A stretch of DNA of 36,207 bases. Origin: Zestomonas carbonaria. GTDB taxonomy: Bacteria; Pseudomonadota; Gammaproteobacteria; Pseudomonadales; Pseudomonadaceae. Under the pieces are notes generated by a model, which was not told the origin of the DNA, did no database searches, and saw only the letters and a program-made list of their open reading frames with translations. Location: assembly GCF_904061905.1 (NCBI RefSeq), contig NZ_CAJFCI010000039.1, positions 155,015 to 191,221 on the forward strand, given 5' to 3'. Every line of letters starts with the position of its first letter. The first letter of the stretch is position 1. The position numbers and the translations under genes were made by a program. Below are positions 7,550 through 26,500 of the stretch, one piece after another.

Positions 7550-9289
7550 TCACTCCTTCGTCTTGACCGACGCCAGGGTCGGCGAACCCACGGCGGCCGG
7601 CATCACGCTTGCCTGGCGGAGCGCGGAGAAGACTTCGTCGCGGCTGCCGAACATGTGCACCGCGCCTTCGCGCATCACCAGGATCTTGTCGACGATGTTC
7701 AGCACCGTTGGCCGGTGCGAGATCAGCACCAGGGTCTTGCCGCGCTGCTTGAGGTCGGCCAGGGCGTGGATCAGGGCGGCTTCGCCGACGTCGTCGAGGC
7801 TGGAGTTCGGTTCGTCGAGCACGATCAGCGAAGGATCGCCGTAGAGGGCGCGGGCCAGGCCGATGCGTTGCTTCTGTCCGCCGGACAGAGAGCCGCCGTC
7901 GGCGCTCAGGTGGGTGTCGTAGCCTTGCGGCAGGCGCAGGATCATGTCGTGTACGCCGGCCTGTCTGGCCGCGAGGATCACCGCTTCGCCGTCGATCTCG
8001 CCGAAGCGGGCGATGTTCTCGGCGATGGTGCCTTCGAACAGTTCGACGTCCTGTGGCAGGTAGCCCAGCCAGGGGCCGAGTTCCTCCTTGTTCCACCTGA
8101 AGACATCGGAGCCGTCCAGGCGGACCTTGCCGGCCTGGGCCGGCCAGATGCCGACCAGCAGGCGCGCCAGGGTCGACTTGCCCGAGGCGGACGGGCCTAT
8201 CACGCCCAGCGCTTCGCCGGGCGCCAGGCCGAACGAGATGTTGCGCAGGATCGGCACGGGCGTGCCGGGGGCGTTGGCGAACACGCCTTCGACGATCACC
8301 TGGCCCTGGGGCTTGGGCAGCGGCATGGACGGCTGGCGTTGTGGGAAGTCGTCGAGCAGGCTGGACAGGCGTCCCCAGGCGCTGCGGCTGGCGTGCAGTT
8401 GCTTCCAGGCGGCGATCGCCTGTTCGACCGGTGCCAGGGCGCGGCCGCCGAGGATGGAGCAGGCGATCATCATCCCCGGGGTGATCTTGCCCTGGATCGC
8501 CAGGAACGCCCCGGTGCCGAGGATCAGCGATTGCAGGGTGATGCGGACGAAACGGGTGGTGCCGTTGATGTAGGCGGCGCGATCCGAGGCGAGGGTCTGC
8601 ATTTCGAGGATGCGCAGGTGGTTGCCGAACCAGCGCTTGCGGATGGCCGGGAGCATGCCCATGGCCTGGATGACTTCGGCGTTGCGCAGGTTGTTGTTGG
8701 CGAAGCTGCCGGAAATCATCGAGGCCTTGTTGGCTTCGGCCAGCGGCTTGCTGGTGGTGATCTCGGTCAGGTAGGCGAGGCCGATGAGCAGCACGGAGCC
8801 GATCAGGGTGATCAGCCCGAGCAGCGGGTGGACCAGGTAGATCACCAGCAGGTAGATGGGGGTCCAGGGCGCGTCGAAGAAGGCGAACAGGCCGTTGCCG
8901 GTGAGGAACTGGCGGACCTGCGAAAGGTCCTGCAGGGCCTGGGCCGGGTTGCCGCCGGCCCGTTGCAGGTTGCGCTCGAAGGCGGCGTTGAACACGCGCC
9001 GGTTGAGCATCATGTCGAGCCGGTTGCCGACCCGGATCAGCACGCTCGAACGCACCACTTCGAGCAGCGCCATCAGCACGTACAGGCCCACCACCAGCAA
9101 TGTCAGCATCATCAGGGTGGTGACGTTGCTGCTGACCAGCGCGCGGTCGTACACCTGCAGCATGTAGACCGCTGGGGTCAGCATCAGCACGTTGATCACG
9201 CCGCTGAACGCGGCCAGGGAGTAGAAGGTCCGGCGCAGGCGGAACAGTACTTCAGCCAGTTCGGAACGCGGGGACGGCAAGATGTCCAT
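7550..9289 (-). CDS. Type I secretion ABC transporter, PrtD/AprD type
   Basis: A 579-residue permease-ATPase fusion that energises one-step export from cytoplasm to outside. The membrane domain spans about 25-290. The nucleotide-binding domain has Walker A GPSASGKST (365-373), Q-loop Gln413, signature LSGGQ (468-472), Walker B with catalytic Glu493 in LIVLDEP, and switch His525. There is no N-terminal C39 peptidase or C39-like extension, and the size matches protease/lipase exporters (PrtD, AprD) rather than HlyB. That fits substrates with an uncleaved C-terminal signal such as the adjacent RTX peroxidases. It is first in a three-gene operon; GGAGG (plus-strand complement 9296-9300) lies six bases before its ATG. 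Confidence 0.96.
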   Translation of the reverse strand: MDILPSPRSELAEVLFRLRRTFYSLAAFSGVINVLMLTPAVYMLQVYDRALVSSNVTTLMMLTLLVVGLYVLMALLEVVRSSVLIRVGNRLDMMLNRRVFNAAFERNLQRAGGNPAQALQDLSQVRQFLTGNGLFAFFDAPWTPIYLLVIYLVHPLLGLITLIGSVLLIGLAYLTEITTSKPLAEANKASMISGSFANNNLRNAEVIQAMGMLPAIRKRWFGNHLRILEMQTLASDRAAYINGTTRFVRITLQSLILGTGAFLAIQGKITPGMMIACSILGGRALAPVEQAIAAWKQLHASRSAWGRLSSLLDDFPQRQPSMPLPKPQGQVIVEGVFANAPGTPVPILRNISFGLAPGEALGVIGPSASGKSTLARLLVGIWPAQAGKVRLDGSDVFRWNKEELGPWLGYLPQDVELFEGTIAENIARFGEIDGEAVILAARQAGVHDMILRLPQGYDTHLSADGGSLSGGQKQRIGLARALYGDPSLIVLDEPNSSLDDVGEAALIHALADLKQRGKTLVLISHRPTVLNIVDKILVMREGAVHMFGSRDEVFSALRQASVMPAAVGSPTLASVKTKE

Positions 9290-9421
9290 ATGGCTCCTCC
9301 ACCCTGCAGGTGGCAGCTCGCTCAGCCGGGGGCTGATGCCTGGTCGCCGTCTGCTCCTGATGGCCGAGGCCGGGGCGAATGAAGAAACGCCCCCGCGTAC
9401 AAAAGCACGGCTTGCTCGTTA

Positions 9422-9451
9422 GTTATAGATAGGGGGTTCGACTTTGCGCAA
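9422..9451 (-). promoter_or_regulatory. Candidate sigma70 promoter for the secretion operon
   Basis: On the minus strand, TATAAC (complement of 9422-9427) is a 5/6 match to the -10 box. TTGCGC (complement of 9446-9451) matches only 3/6 of the -35 box, with an 18-base spacer. This would place the start about 125 bases before the ABC transporter ATG. It was found by eye only. Confidence 0.4.
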
Positions 9452-9544
9452 GGCGGGAAGGGCAGTTGCTGAGAACTTATTCTCTTTTGCTGATAGCTAC
9501 TTATGAACTGCAACAGGGGTTTTATTAGGCCGACCGACGGTATC

Positions 9545-9575
9545 TTGACAGGACTTAAGGCTGAGACTTTAGTCT
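9545..9575 (+). promoter_or_regulatory. Candidate promoter with overlapping palindrome, peroxidase gene
   Basis: A perfect -35 box TTGACA lies at 9545-9550. After a 17-base spacer, TTTAGT at 9568-9573 is a 4/6 match to -10. The 12-bp palindrome AGACTTTAGTCT (9564-9575) covers the -10 box and is a natural candidate operator. Transcription from here would give a leader of about 380 bases before the ATG at 9964. Confidence 0.45.
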
Positions 9576-9749
9576 AATAGGTGAATGGTCGCTGACGACG
9601 CAGGGCACGCTGGAGGGGGCGTTGTTCAGTCAGCTTGAATGGATGAGGCCGACGATGAACACAGGCTGGTTCCACCACACAGAAAGACTGTCTTCGCTAG
9701 GGCACTTCTTCGACCCTCAGTTCCACGGGCCGCCCTGTGCCTGAAACCT

Positions 9750-9779
9750 GGCGCCGCACATGACATGAGCGGCGGCGCC
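9750..9779 (+). other. GC-rich hairpin in the peroxidase leader
   Basis: GGCGCCGC at 9750-9757 pairs perfectly with GCGGCGCC at 9772-9779 around a 14-base loop. If the promoter at 9545 is right, this lies in the untranslated leader. A regulatory role is unproven. Confidence 0.35.
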
Positions 9780-9801
9780 GATGGGACGACTCCAACTCTA
9801 G

Positions 9802-20241
<10,440 letters not shown>

Positions 20242-20260
20242 GGTGGTTGAGACGGCAGGC

Positions 20261-20291
20261 AAGGTGTGCGGTCCAAAGAGCCGTACACCTT
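20261..20291 (+). terminator. Terminator-like hairpin after the large peroxidase gene
   Basis: AAGGTGTGCGG at 20261-20271 pairs with CCGTACACCTT at 20281-20291 (11 bp, one G-T position, 9-base loop), starting 20 bases past the stop codon. Only a short T-rich stretch follows (TTGTATT), so it may attenuate rather than fully stop read-through into the response regulator gene. Confidence 0.5.
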
Positions 20292-20358
20292 GTATTGAGG
20301 CAGTGAATGGCTATACGTGTTTAACCGCAGTCTCGAAACCTCATGGGGAGGATGTCTT

Positions 20359-21027
20359 ATGAGTGACAAGATCAGGATCGGCATCGTCGACGATCACCCT
20401 CTGTTACGCCAGGGCGTGGCCACGACCCTGAAGAAGGTGGCGGACTTCGAGGTGGTGGAACAGGGCGGTTCCGCCGACGAGGCGCGGGAAATCGCGGAGC
20501 GCTGCATCCCCGACGTGCTGCTGATGGACGTGAACATGCCCGGCGACACCTTTGCCGCGGTGCGTGCGATCAGCAAGGCGCAGCCGACGGTCAAGGTGCT
20601 GATGCTGACCGTCTCCGAGTCCGAGGACGACGCCTATGCCGCCCTCGAGGGCGGGGCCCAGGGCTACGTGCTCAAGGGTGTGAGCGGGCCCGAGCTGGTG
20701 CAGGCGATCCGCAACGTGGCCAAGGGGGAAACCTTCGTGACCCCGGCGTTCGCCAGCCGGCTGCTGAGCCACTTCAGGAAGCATGCGAACGAAAAGCGCA
20801 GCGTCGACCTGACCCACCGTGAGGAGCAGATCATCCGCGAGGTGGCCAAGGGACTGACCAACCGCGAGGTGGCGCTCAAGCTCGATCTCAGCGAGAAGAC
20901 CGTGAAGTACTACATGACCAACGTCATGCAGAAGCTCCATGTGCGTAACCGGGTCGAGGCGGTAACCGCGGCGCGGCGCTACTGGGACGACCAGGACACC
21001 CCGCCGGGGAGTGCCGGCGTGTCATGA
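20359..21027 (+). CDS. NarL/LuxR-family response regulator
   Basis: A 222-residue transcription factor. The receiver domain (about 5-120) has the acidic pair Asp11/Asp12, phospho-acceptor Asp57 (LLMDVNMPG), Thr84 and Lys106. The C-terminal LuxR-type helix-turn-helix spans about 150-208 (LTHREEQII, then TNREVALKLDLSEKTVKYY). Phosphorylation should promote DNA binding as a dimer. GGGGAGGA (20345-20352) precedes the ATG by six bases; the frame extends 14 codons further upstream but without such a site. It lies 117 bases after the large peroxidase gene and converges on a sensor kinase of the class that partners NarL-type regulators, so the two form a likely pair. Control of the peroxidases or exporter is inferred from location only. 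Confidence 0.93.
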   Translation: MSDKIRIGIVDDHPLLRQGVATTLKKVADFEVVEQGGSADEAREIAERCIPDVLLMDVNMPGDTFAAVRAISKAQPTVKVLMLTVSESEDDAYAALEGGAQGYVLKGVSGPELVQAIRNVAKGETFVTPAFASRLLSHFRKHANEKRSVDLTHREEQIIREVAKGLTNREVALKLDLSEKTVKYYMTNVMQKLHVRNRVEAVTAARRYWDDQDTPPGSAGVS

Positions 21028-21117
21028 GTCCGCACGACCGGCGAGGCGTTGCCTGGGTTCTGTATGAAAAGTGCCTGCGTAAAAAGAGACTCGTGGGCGA
21101 GTCCAGTCGGAATGCTC

Positions 21118-21133
21118 ATTTACGGCCGTAAAT
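21118..21133. repeat. 16-bp perfect palindrome
   Basis: ATTTACGGCCGTAAAT reads identically on both strands. It lies 90 bases past the response regulator stop codon and about 240 bases past the kinase stop on the other strand. It is too far from any start codon to be an obvious operator; a repeat element or transcript end structure is possible. Confidence 0.55.
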
Positions 21134-21199
21134 TCGAACGCGAGCCTGCTCTGTTCCGTCGAGGGCCTGGAGTCTGCCATCAATTCCGCCCCACCCCAA

Positions 21200-21220
21200 C
21201 CCTCTCCCGGAGGGAGAGGG
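21200..21220. repeat. CCCTCTCCC/GGGAGAGGG hairpin, copy 2
   Basis: A 9-bp perfect stem (21200-21208 with 21212-21220) and GGA loop, between two converging genes. It has the same stem as the copies near 183 and 31126. Confidence 0.6.
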
Positions 21221-21373
21221 GGCAGAACGGCGTGGCGGGAAAGCACCGAGCCTGATGGCATGCACGGATACTCCCCTTTCTTTCGGAGCGGGGCGCGCGA
21301 CGGGCCGAAGTGTCGCTGCAAGGCCTGGCCTGGCTGGAACCAGGGCTGTTGATGATTGACGACACACCCCAGC

Positions 21374-22885
21374 CTAGTCCTCGCTCGGCTGCGCGGCCGC
21401 CAGGTTGAACTGCGCCTTGACCAGGGTGCCGTGCCCGGAGGCCGATTCGATGCTGAACAGGCCGCCGAGGGATTCGATGCGATAGCGCATGCCGACCAGC
21501 CCGAGGCGCGTGCGGTTGCTGCCCTGCAGGTTCAGGTCTTCCTCCGCGATGCCTTCCCCGGCATCTTCCACCTGTATTTCCAGCAAGCCGTCGTCGTAGG
21601 TGGCGCCGACCCTCTGCTGCGCGCCGCCGGCATGGTGGAAGGCGTTGTTCAGCGCCTCCTGCACGAAGCGGTAGATGCAGATCTTGTAGGGCAGCGGCAC
21701 CTGCTCGGGCAGGTCGCCGAGCGTCAGTTCCACCTTGGTCTCGGTGCGCTGCTCGTGGCGCTTGGCGACCAGTTGCAGCTCCTCGCGCAGGCTCAGCTCG
21801 TTGATTTCCGGAAGCGCCAGGCCACGGGAAATGCCACGGATTTCCTGCAGGCTCTCCTGCGCCGCGCTGCGGATGGTTTCCAGGGCATCGCTGTCCACGG
21901 GCGTGCCATCGTCCTGGTGGCTGTCGCGGAACTCGGCCAACTCGTCGAGGCGTAGGAGGATCAGGGTCAGCAACTGGGCCGGCCCGTCGTGCAGGTCGGC
22001 GCCCAGGCGGCGCTGGGTCAGTTCGTTGATGGTCGAGAACTCCTGGGTGGCTTTGGCGATCTTGCGTTGCAGGGCGGCGTTCTGCCGGTGCAACTGGGCC
22101 TGTTCCAGCATCCGCTGCCGCAGGGCCATCTGCTGCCCGTCGATGATCCGGTCGCCGCGCCGGACGATCAGGAACAGCAGCGAGAGCATGGCCAGGATGG
22201 CGACGAGGATGATGGCCCACACCTCCTGGTGGATGGCGTCGATCTCGTGCTCCATTTCGTAGAACTCGCCTATCGCCAGGATCCGCCCGGTGCCGAACTC
22301 GCGCAGTGGCACGTAGGTTTCGTAGAGCGGCGTGTTCATGCTGCGCTCATAGGCGTGCTCGTCGTTGTCCAGGGCGCTCAGGCGGGTGACGATGTTGCCC
22401 TGCAAGACCTGCTTGATGGGGTCGGCCGGGTAGTAGCGGTATACCGGCAGCTTGCTGGTGCTGTAGACGTTGGTGCCGTCCGGCAGCCAGATCTTCACCG
22501 ACACCACGTGCTGGTTGAGGGAGGTCTCGCTCATCATCTTGTCGATGGCCTGCGTGCTGGCCTCCGACAGCGACCGGGACGACGCCAGTTCCTGCACGTA
22601 GTCGTCCAGGTACGCCTCCATGTACAGCGCCGCTGCCTCGCCGGCGCTCTGTGCGGCGGCCAGTTTGATCTGCTGGCTCACCAGGGTGCCGACGGAGACC
22701 ATGGCCAGGCCGAGGATGAGCGCTGCCGCGATCAGGAACTGGGTGGAGCGGCTGAGCCCGCGCAAGCGCTCCGTGATCCGCTGGCGCCAGGTTTTTGACT
22801 GATTGGCGGTGGATTCGACCAAGGTCTCAACCTTCGCTTCGACCAAGGACCCTGAATTCGACTCGACCTTTGCATCTATAGGCAT
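21374..22885 (-). CDS. Sensor histidine kinase, NarX/HisKA_3 type
   Basis: A 503-residue inner-membrane kinase. A charged cytoplasmic N-terminus (1-49) precedes membrane span one (about 50-70), a periplasmic sensor region (about 71-222) of no recognised fold, and span two (about 223-241). A coiled linker (about 250-290) leads to the HisKA_3 box with phospho-acceptor His299 in GADLHDGPAQ. The ATPase domain has the N box (Glu410, Asn414), DAGEGI (441-446), GLVGMRYR (462-469) and GHGT (484-487). All catalytic motifs are intact. CAGGAA nine bases before the ATG is a fair ribosome site. It converges on the response regulator at 20359, its probable partner. The signal is unknown; a periplasmic cue such as calcium, redox state or a root compound would suit the locus but nothing in the sequence shows it. 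Confidence 0.93.
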   Translation of the reverse strand: MPIDAKVESNSGSLVEAKVETLVESTANQSKTWRQRITERLRGLSRSTQFLIAAALILGLAMVSVGTLVSQQIKLAAAQSAGEAAALYMEAYLDDYVQELASSRSLSEASTQAIDKMMSETSLNQHVVSVKIWLPDGTNVYSTSKLPVYRYYPADPIKQVLQGNIVTRLSALDNDEHAYERSMNTPLYETYVPLREFGTGRILAIGEFYEMEHEIDAIHQEVWAIILVAILAMLSLLFLIVRRGDRIIDGQQMALRQRMLEQAQLHRQNAALQRKIAKATQEFSTINELTQRRLGADLHDGPAQLLTLILLRLDELAEFRDSHQDDGTPVDSDALETIRSAAQESLQEIRGISRGLALPEINELSLREELQLVAKRHEQRTETKVELTLGDLPEQVPLPYKICIYRFVQEALNNAFHHAGGAQQRVGATYDDGLLEIQVEDAGEGIAEEDLNLQGSNRTRLGLVGMRYRIESLGGLFSIESASGHGTLVKAQFNLAAAQPSED

Positions 22886-23045
22886 GGGCGCGATTCCTGA
22901 ATGCTTGTGGCATAGCCCGCAACGGATAGCCGGAGGCTGTCATGCATGCTCCAAGCCCTGTGAGGATCGAACAGAAGGACTTGGCGTGCCCTGAACAGCC
23001 GCTCGCCGTTCCCGTGTCCCCCATTTCCCATTTTGCTCTTGTCGG

Positions 23046-23059
23046 GCTTGTTAACAAGC
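23046..23059. promoter_or_regulatory. 14-bp perfect palindrome, candidate operator
   Basis: GCTTGTTAACAAGC is an uninterrupted dyad in the AT-rich core of the kinase/peroxidase gap, about 160 bases from the kinase start and 510 from the peroxidase start. Its form suits a dimeric regulator. No matching copy was found in the gap upstream of the large peroxidase gene. Confidence 0.45.
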
Positions 23060-23523
23060 TAGCGCAGGATGCGTCCGCCGTTGGCGGTTTTTCCCATCCA
23101 GTCCCGAGCCGTCGGCTCGTGCGGAGTGGGTGTTGCGAGGGCGTGCCGTCGTAGCTTGGCCGAGGATTCAGTGACCGGGGGCTCGTGCTTTCAAGTGCGT
23201 GGTTCCGGGTGCGATGAGCGGTGCGGGAGAGGGCGCCGCAAGCGACATCCGGGGCATGCAGGAGGGAACGCATCACTATGGACAGTCACAGTACCAACCG
23301 CAGTGAAGCGGTCAGTGTTCCGGCCAGCGTATTTCCGCTGCGCTTCCATGGGCCTCCGCTGGCCCGCTGCGTACCGCCGGAGAAAGTGTCCGGTTGCTGC
23401 GCAGAGATCGACCGGCACCGGGCGAAACGTCCGGGTACGCAGGTCCATCGCCGTTTTCCATGAGCCAACACTATCCGCCGAGCCAAGCCACACCGTTGCA
23501 ATGTTGCCGTATGCATGTGGTTC

Positions 23524-23541
23524 CCTGACCTGCTGGTCAGG
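23524..23541 (+). other. Hairpin near the ribosome site of the second peroxidase
   Basis: CCTGACC (23524-23530) pairs perfectly with GGTCAGG (23535-23541) around a TGCT loop. It ends 14 bases before the AAGGAG ribosome site at 23556-23561. It could influence translation initiation; this is untested. Confidence 0.4.
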
Positions 23542-23570
23542 AGATTCCGGCATTGAAGGAGCACAACAAG

Positions 23571-26500
23571 ATGGCTATCAAAGTTACCAAGTCGGACCTC
23601 GACTTCATCCTGCTGCAAATCCAGATCTCCGAAGCGCACGCTGCCGGAACCCCACTACAGGACATGATCGGCAACCCCCTGCTGCCCTGGGGATTGCGTA
23701 CCGTCGATGGCACCTACAACAACCTGATTCCCGGCCAGGAACATTTCGGCTCGGCGGACCAGTGGATGCCGCGCCTGCTCGACCCGGAGTTCCGCGATGC
23801 CGAAAACGGCATCGACGGTCCCGGTGCGCCACCCGGTTTCCCGACCTCGGGCGACGAGACTTCCTATGCGGACACCAATGGCTATGTGGTCGACTCCCAG
23901 CCACGGATCATCAGCAACCTGATCGTCGACCAGAGCCTCGACAACCCGGCGGCGGTCATGGCGGCGCTCAAGTACGCCGGCTCGGCCGATCCGTTCGGCG
24001 ATGCCGGGCTGGTCGCCGCGGCCCATGCCGCCGCCAAGGCGGCCGCTGAAGCGGCGGCCCTGGCCAGTGCCCCGGTCACCGCGGCGGCGGCGGTGCTTGC
24101 CGCCTCCAGCGCTACGGCCGCTGCCGCGGCGGCGGAAGCCGCCGACGCACAGGCGCTTGCCGATGTCGACGGGCTGGCCCATGCCGATGCCGTCGCGGCT
24201 GCCGCCGAAGCCGCCGAGGCGCGGGAAGATGCCCTGGCGGCCTATCAGGCGGCAATCGGTACGCCCGAGGAAGGTGCCGCGCTGACGGCCTTCGTCAATG
24301 CCGCCATTGCCGCCACGGCGGCGGCGGGCGTCGCGACCGAGCTCGGCAATACCGCCGCGGCCTCCGCCGCCAGCGCCGCTGCGGCTACCTCGGTCGCCAG
24401 CGCCGCGGCCGAGCAGGTGGCTCTCGATACCGCTGCCTACGACGCCGCCGTGGCGGACGCCGCCGGCTCCAACGAGGCCGCCGGTGCCGCCGCCGCGGCG
24501 CTGGACGCGTTGCTCGACGACCTGGGCATCGTGATGGACAACGGCACGGTGCAGATCCCCAACGTCTCGCCGGACGAAGGCCTGAGCGCGCCCTTCAACG
24601 CCTGGATGAGCCTGTTCGGCCAGTTCTTCGACCATGGCCTGGACCTGGTCAACAAGGGCGGCAGCGGCACCGTGTACATCCCCCTGCAGCCGGACGATCC
24701 ACTCTACGTGCCTGGCTCGCCGACCAACTTCATGGTCCTGACGCGGGCCACCAACCATCCCGGACCCGATGGCGTCCTCGGGACCGCCGACGATATCCGC
24801 GAGCACGTCAACCAGACCACGCCCTTCGTCGACCAGAACCAGACCTACACCTCCCACGCCTCGCACCAGGTGTTCCTGCGCGAGTACGTGATGGTGGATG
24901 GCCGGCCCGTCTCCACCGGGCACATGCTCGACGGCTCGAATGGCGGGCTCGCCACCTGGGCGGACATCAAGCAGCAGGCGCGCGAACTGCTCGGCATCGA
25001 CCTGACCGATGCCGACGTGACCAACATCCCGCTGCTGCGCACCGACCCCTACGGCAAGTTCATCCCGGCCGAGAACGGCATGCCGCAACTGGTCATCGGC
25101 CTGGGGCCGGACGGCATTCCCAATACCGCCGACGACCTGGTGCTGGTCGGCAATCCCGATTCGCCGGTGAGCACCGCCGGGGCCGTGCGCATCGGCCATG
25201 CCTTCCTCGACGACATCGCCCACAACGCCGTGCCGGTGGTCAACTCCCTGGGCGTCCTGCAACCCGATGCCGACGACGTGGCGGGGAACGCCGTGGCCGT
25301 CAACCCTATGTCCGGGCGCAACCTGGAGTACGACAACGAACTGCTGGATGCGCACTACATCACCGGCGACGGCCGTGGCAACGAGAACATCGGCCTGACC
25401 GCCGTGCACCACGTGTTCCACGCCGAGCACAACCGCCTGGTCGAGCACATCAAGGAAGTGATCCTGGCCACCGGCGACCAGGAGTTCATCGACAGTTGGC
25501 AACTGGGCAACGGCCTGTGGGACGGCGAGCGGCTGTTCCAGGCCGCGCGCTTCGTCAACGAGATGCAGTACCAGCACCTGGTGTTCGAAGAGTTCGCCCG
25601 CAAGGTGCAGCCGTTCGTGGATATCTTCAACGTCCAGCCGGACGTCGAGATCAACCCGGCGATCTTCGCCGAGTTCGCCCACGTGGTGTACCGCTTCGGC
25701 CACTCGATGCTCAACGAAACGGTGGATCGCATCGGCATCGACATGCAGGAAAGCCATATCGGCCTGATCGAAGCCTTCCTCAATCCGCTCGAGTTCGGCA
25801 GCGCCAGCGCCGACGAGATGGCCGGCGCCATCATCCGTGGCATGACCCGGCAGACCGGCAACGAGATCGACGAATTCGTCACCGGCGCCCTGCGCAACAA
25901 CCTGGTCGGCCTGCCGCTGGACCTGGCGGCGATCAACATCGCCCGTGGCCGCGATACCGGCGTTCCCGGCCTGAACAGCGCGCGCGAGCAGTTCTACGAG
26001 CTGACCGGCGACAGTAACCTCAAGCCCTACGAGAGCTGGGTCGATTTCGCGCTGAACATCAAGAACGCGGCGTCGATCATCAACTTCATCGCCGCCTACG
26101 GCACCCACGCCAGCATCACCAGCCAGGCCACCGCCGAAGGCAAGCGCGAAGCGGCGACCCTGCTGGTCATGGGCGGTACCGGCGCGCCGGCCGACCGCAC
26201 CGACTTCCTCAACAGCACCGGCGCCTGGGCCAACCAGGAAACCGGGTTGAACCTGGTCGACTTCTGGATCGGCGGCCTGGCCGAGCGCAAGATGCCGTTC
26301 GGCGGCATGCTCGGCTCGACCTTCAACTTCGTCTTCGAACTGCAGATCGAGAAACTGCAGGACGGCGACCGCTTCTACTACCTGTCCCGCACCCAGGGCC
26401 TCAACCTGCTGGCCGAGCTGGAGGCCAACTCCTTCTCGGCGCTGGTGATGGCCAACACCGACCTGGGCAACCCGGACTCGTCGCACCTGCCGGGCGACCT

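Larger units (their letters stand above)
21028..21373. other. Gap between converging regulator and kinase genes
   Basis: These 346 bases hold no supportable gene. They contain a 6-bp hairpin (GACTCG 21088-21093, CGAGTC 21098-21103), a 16-bp perfect palindrome at 21118-21133, and a repeat hairpin at 21200-21220. The sequence TGCACGGATA followed by a C-rich run at about 21260-21279 is shared with 31112-31129, upstream of another copy of the repeat hairpin. Confidence 0.6.
22886..23570. promoter_or_regulatory. Divergent control region between kinase and second peroxidase gene
   Basis: This 685-base gap has open frames on both strands, but none has a good ribosome site or recognisable protein, so it is treated as non-coding. 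It contains a 14-bp perfect palindrome at 23046-23059 in the most AT-rich part (about 23020-23060) and a 7-bp hairpin (23524-23541) just before the ribosome site of the peroxidase gene. Promoters for both flanking genes should lie here. Confidence 0.55.

Noticed and set aside
22814..22848. Direct repeat TTCGACCAAGG 24 bases apart in the kinase N-terminus
   Set aside because: It encodes a short repeated VE(S/A) segment of the cytoplasmic tail. It is in frame and too short to suggest more than local duplication.
22942..23463. Small open frames in the kinase/second peroxidase gap
   Set aside because: They occur on both strands, lack ribosome sites and show no protein-like pattern. The region is better read as regulatory.
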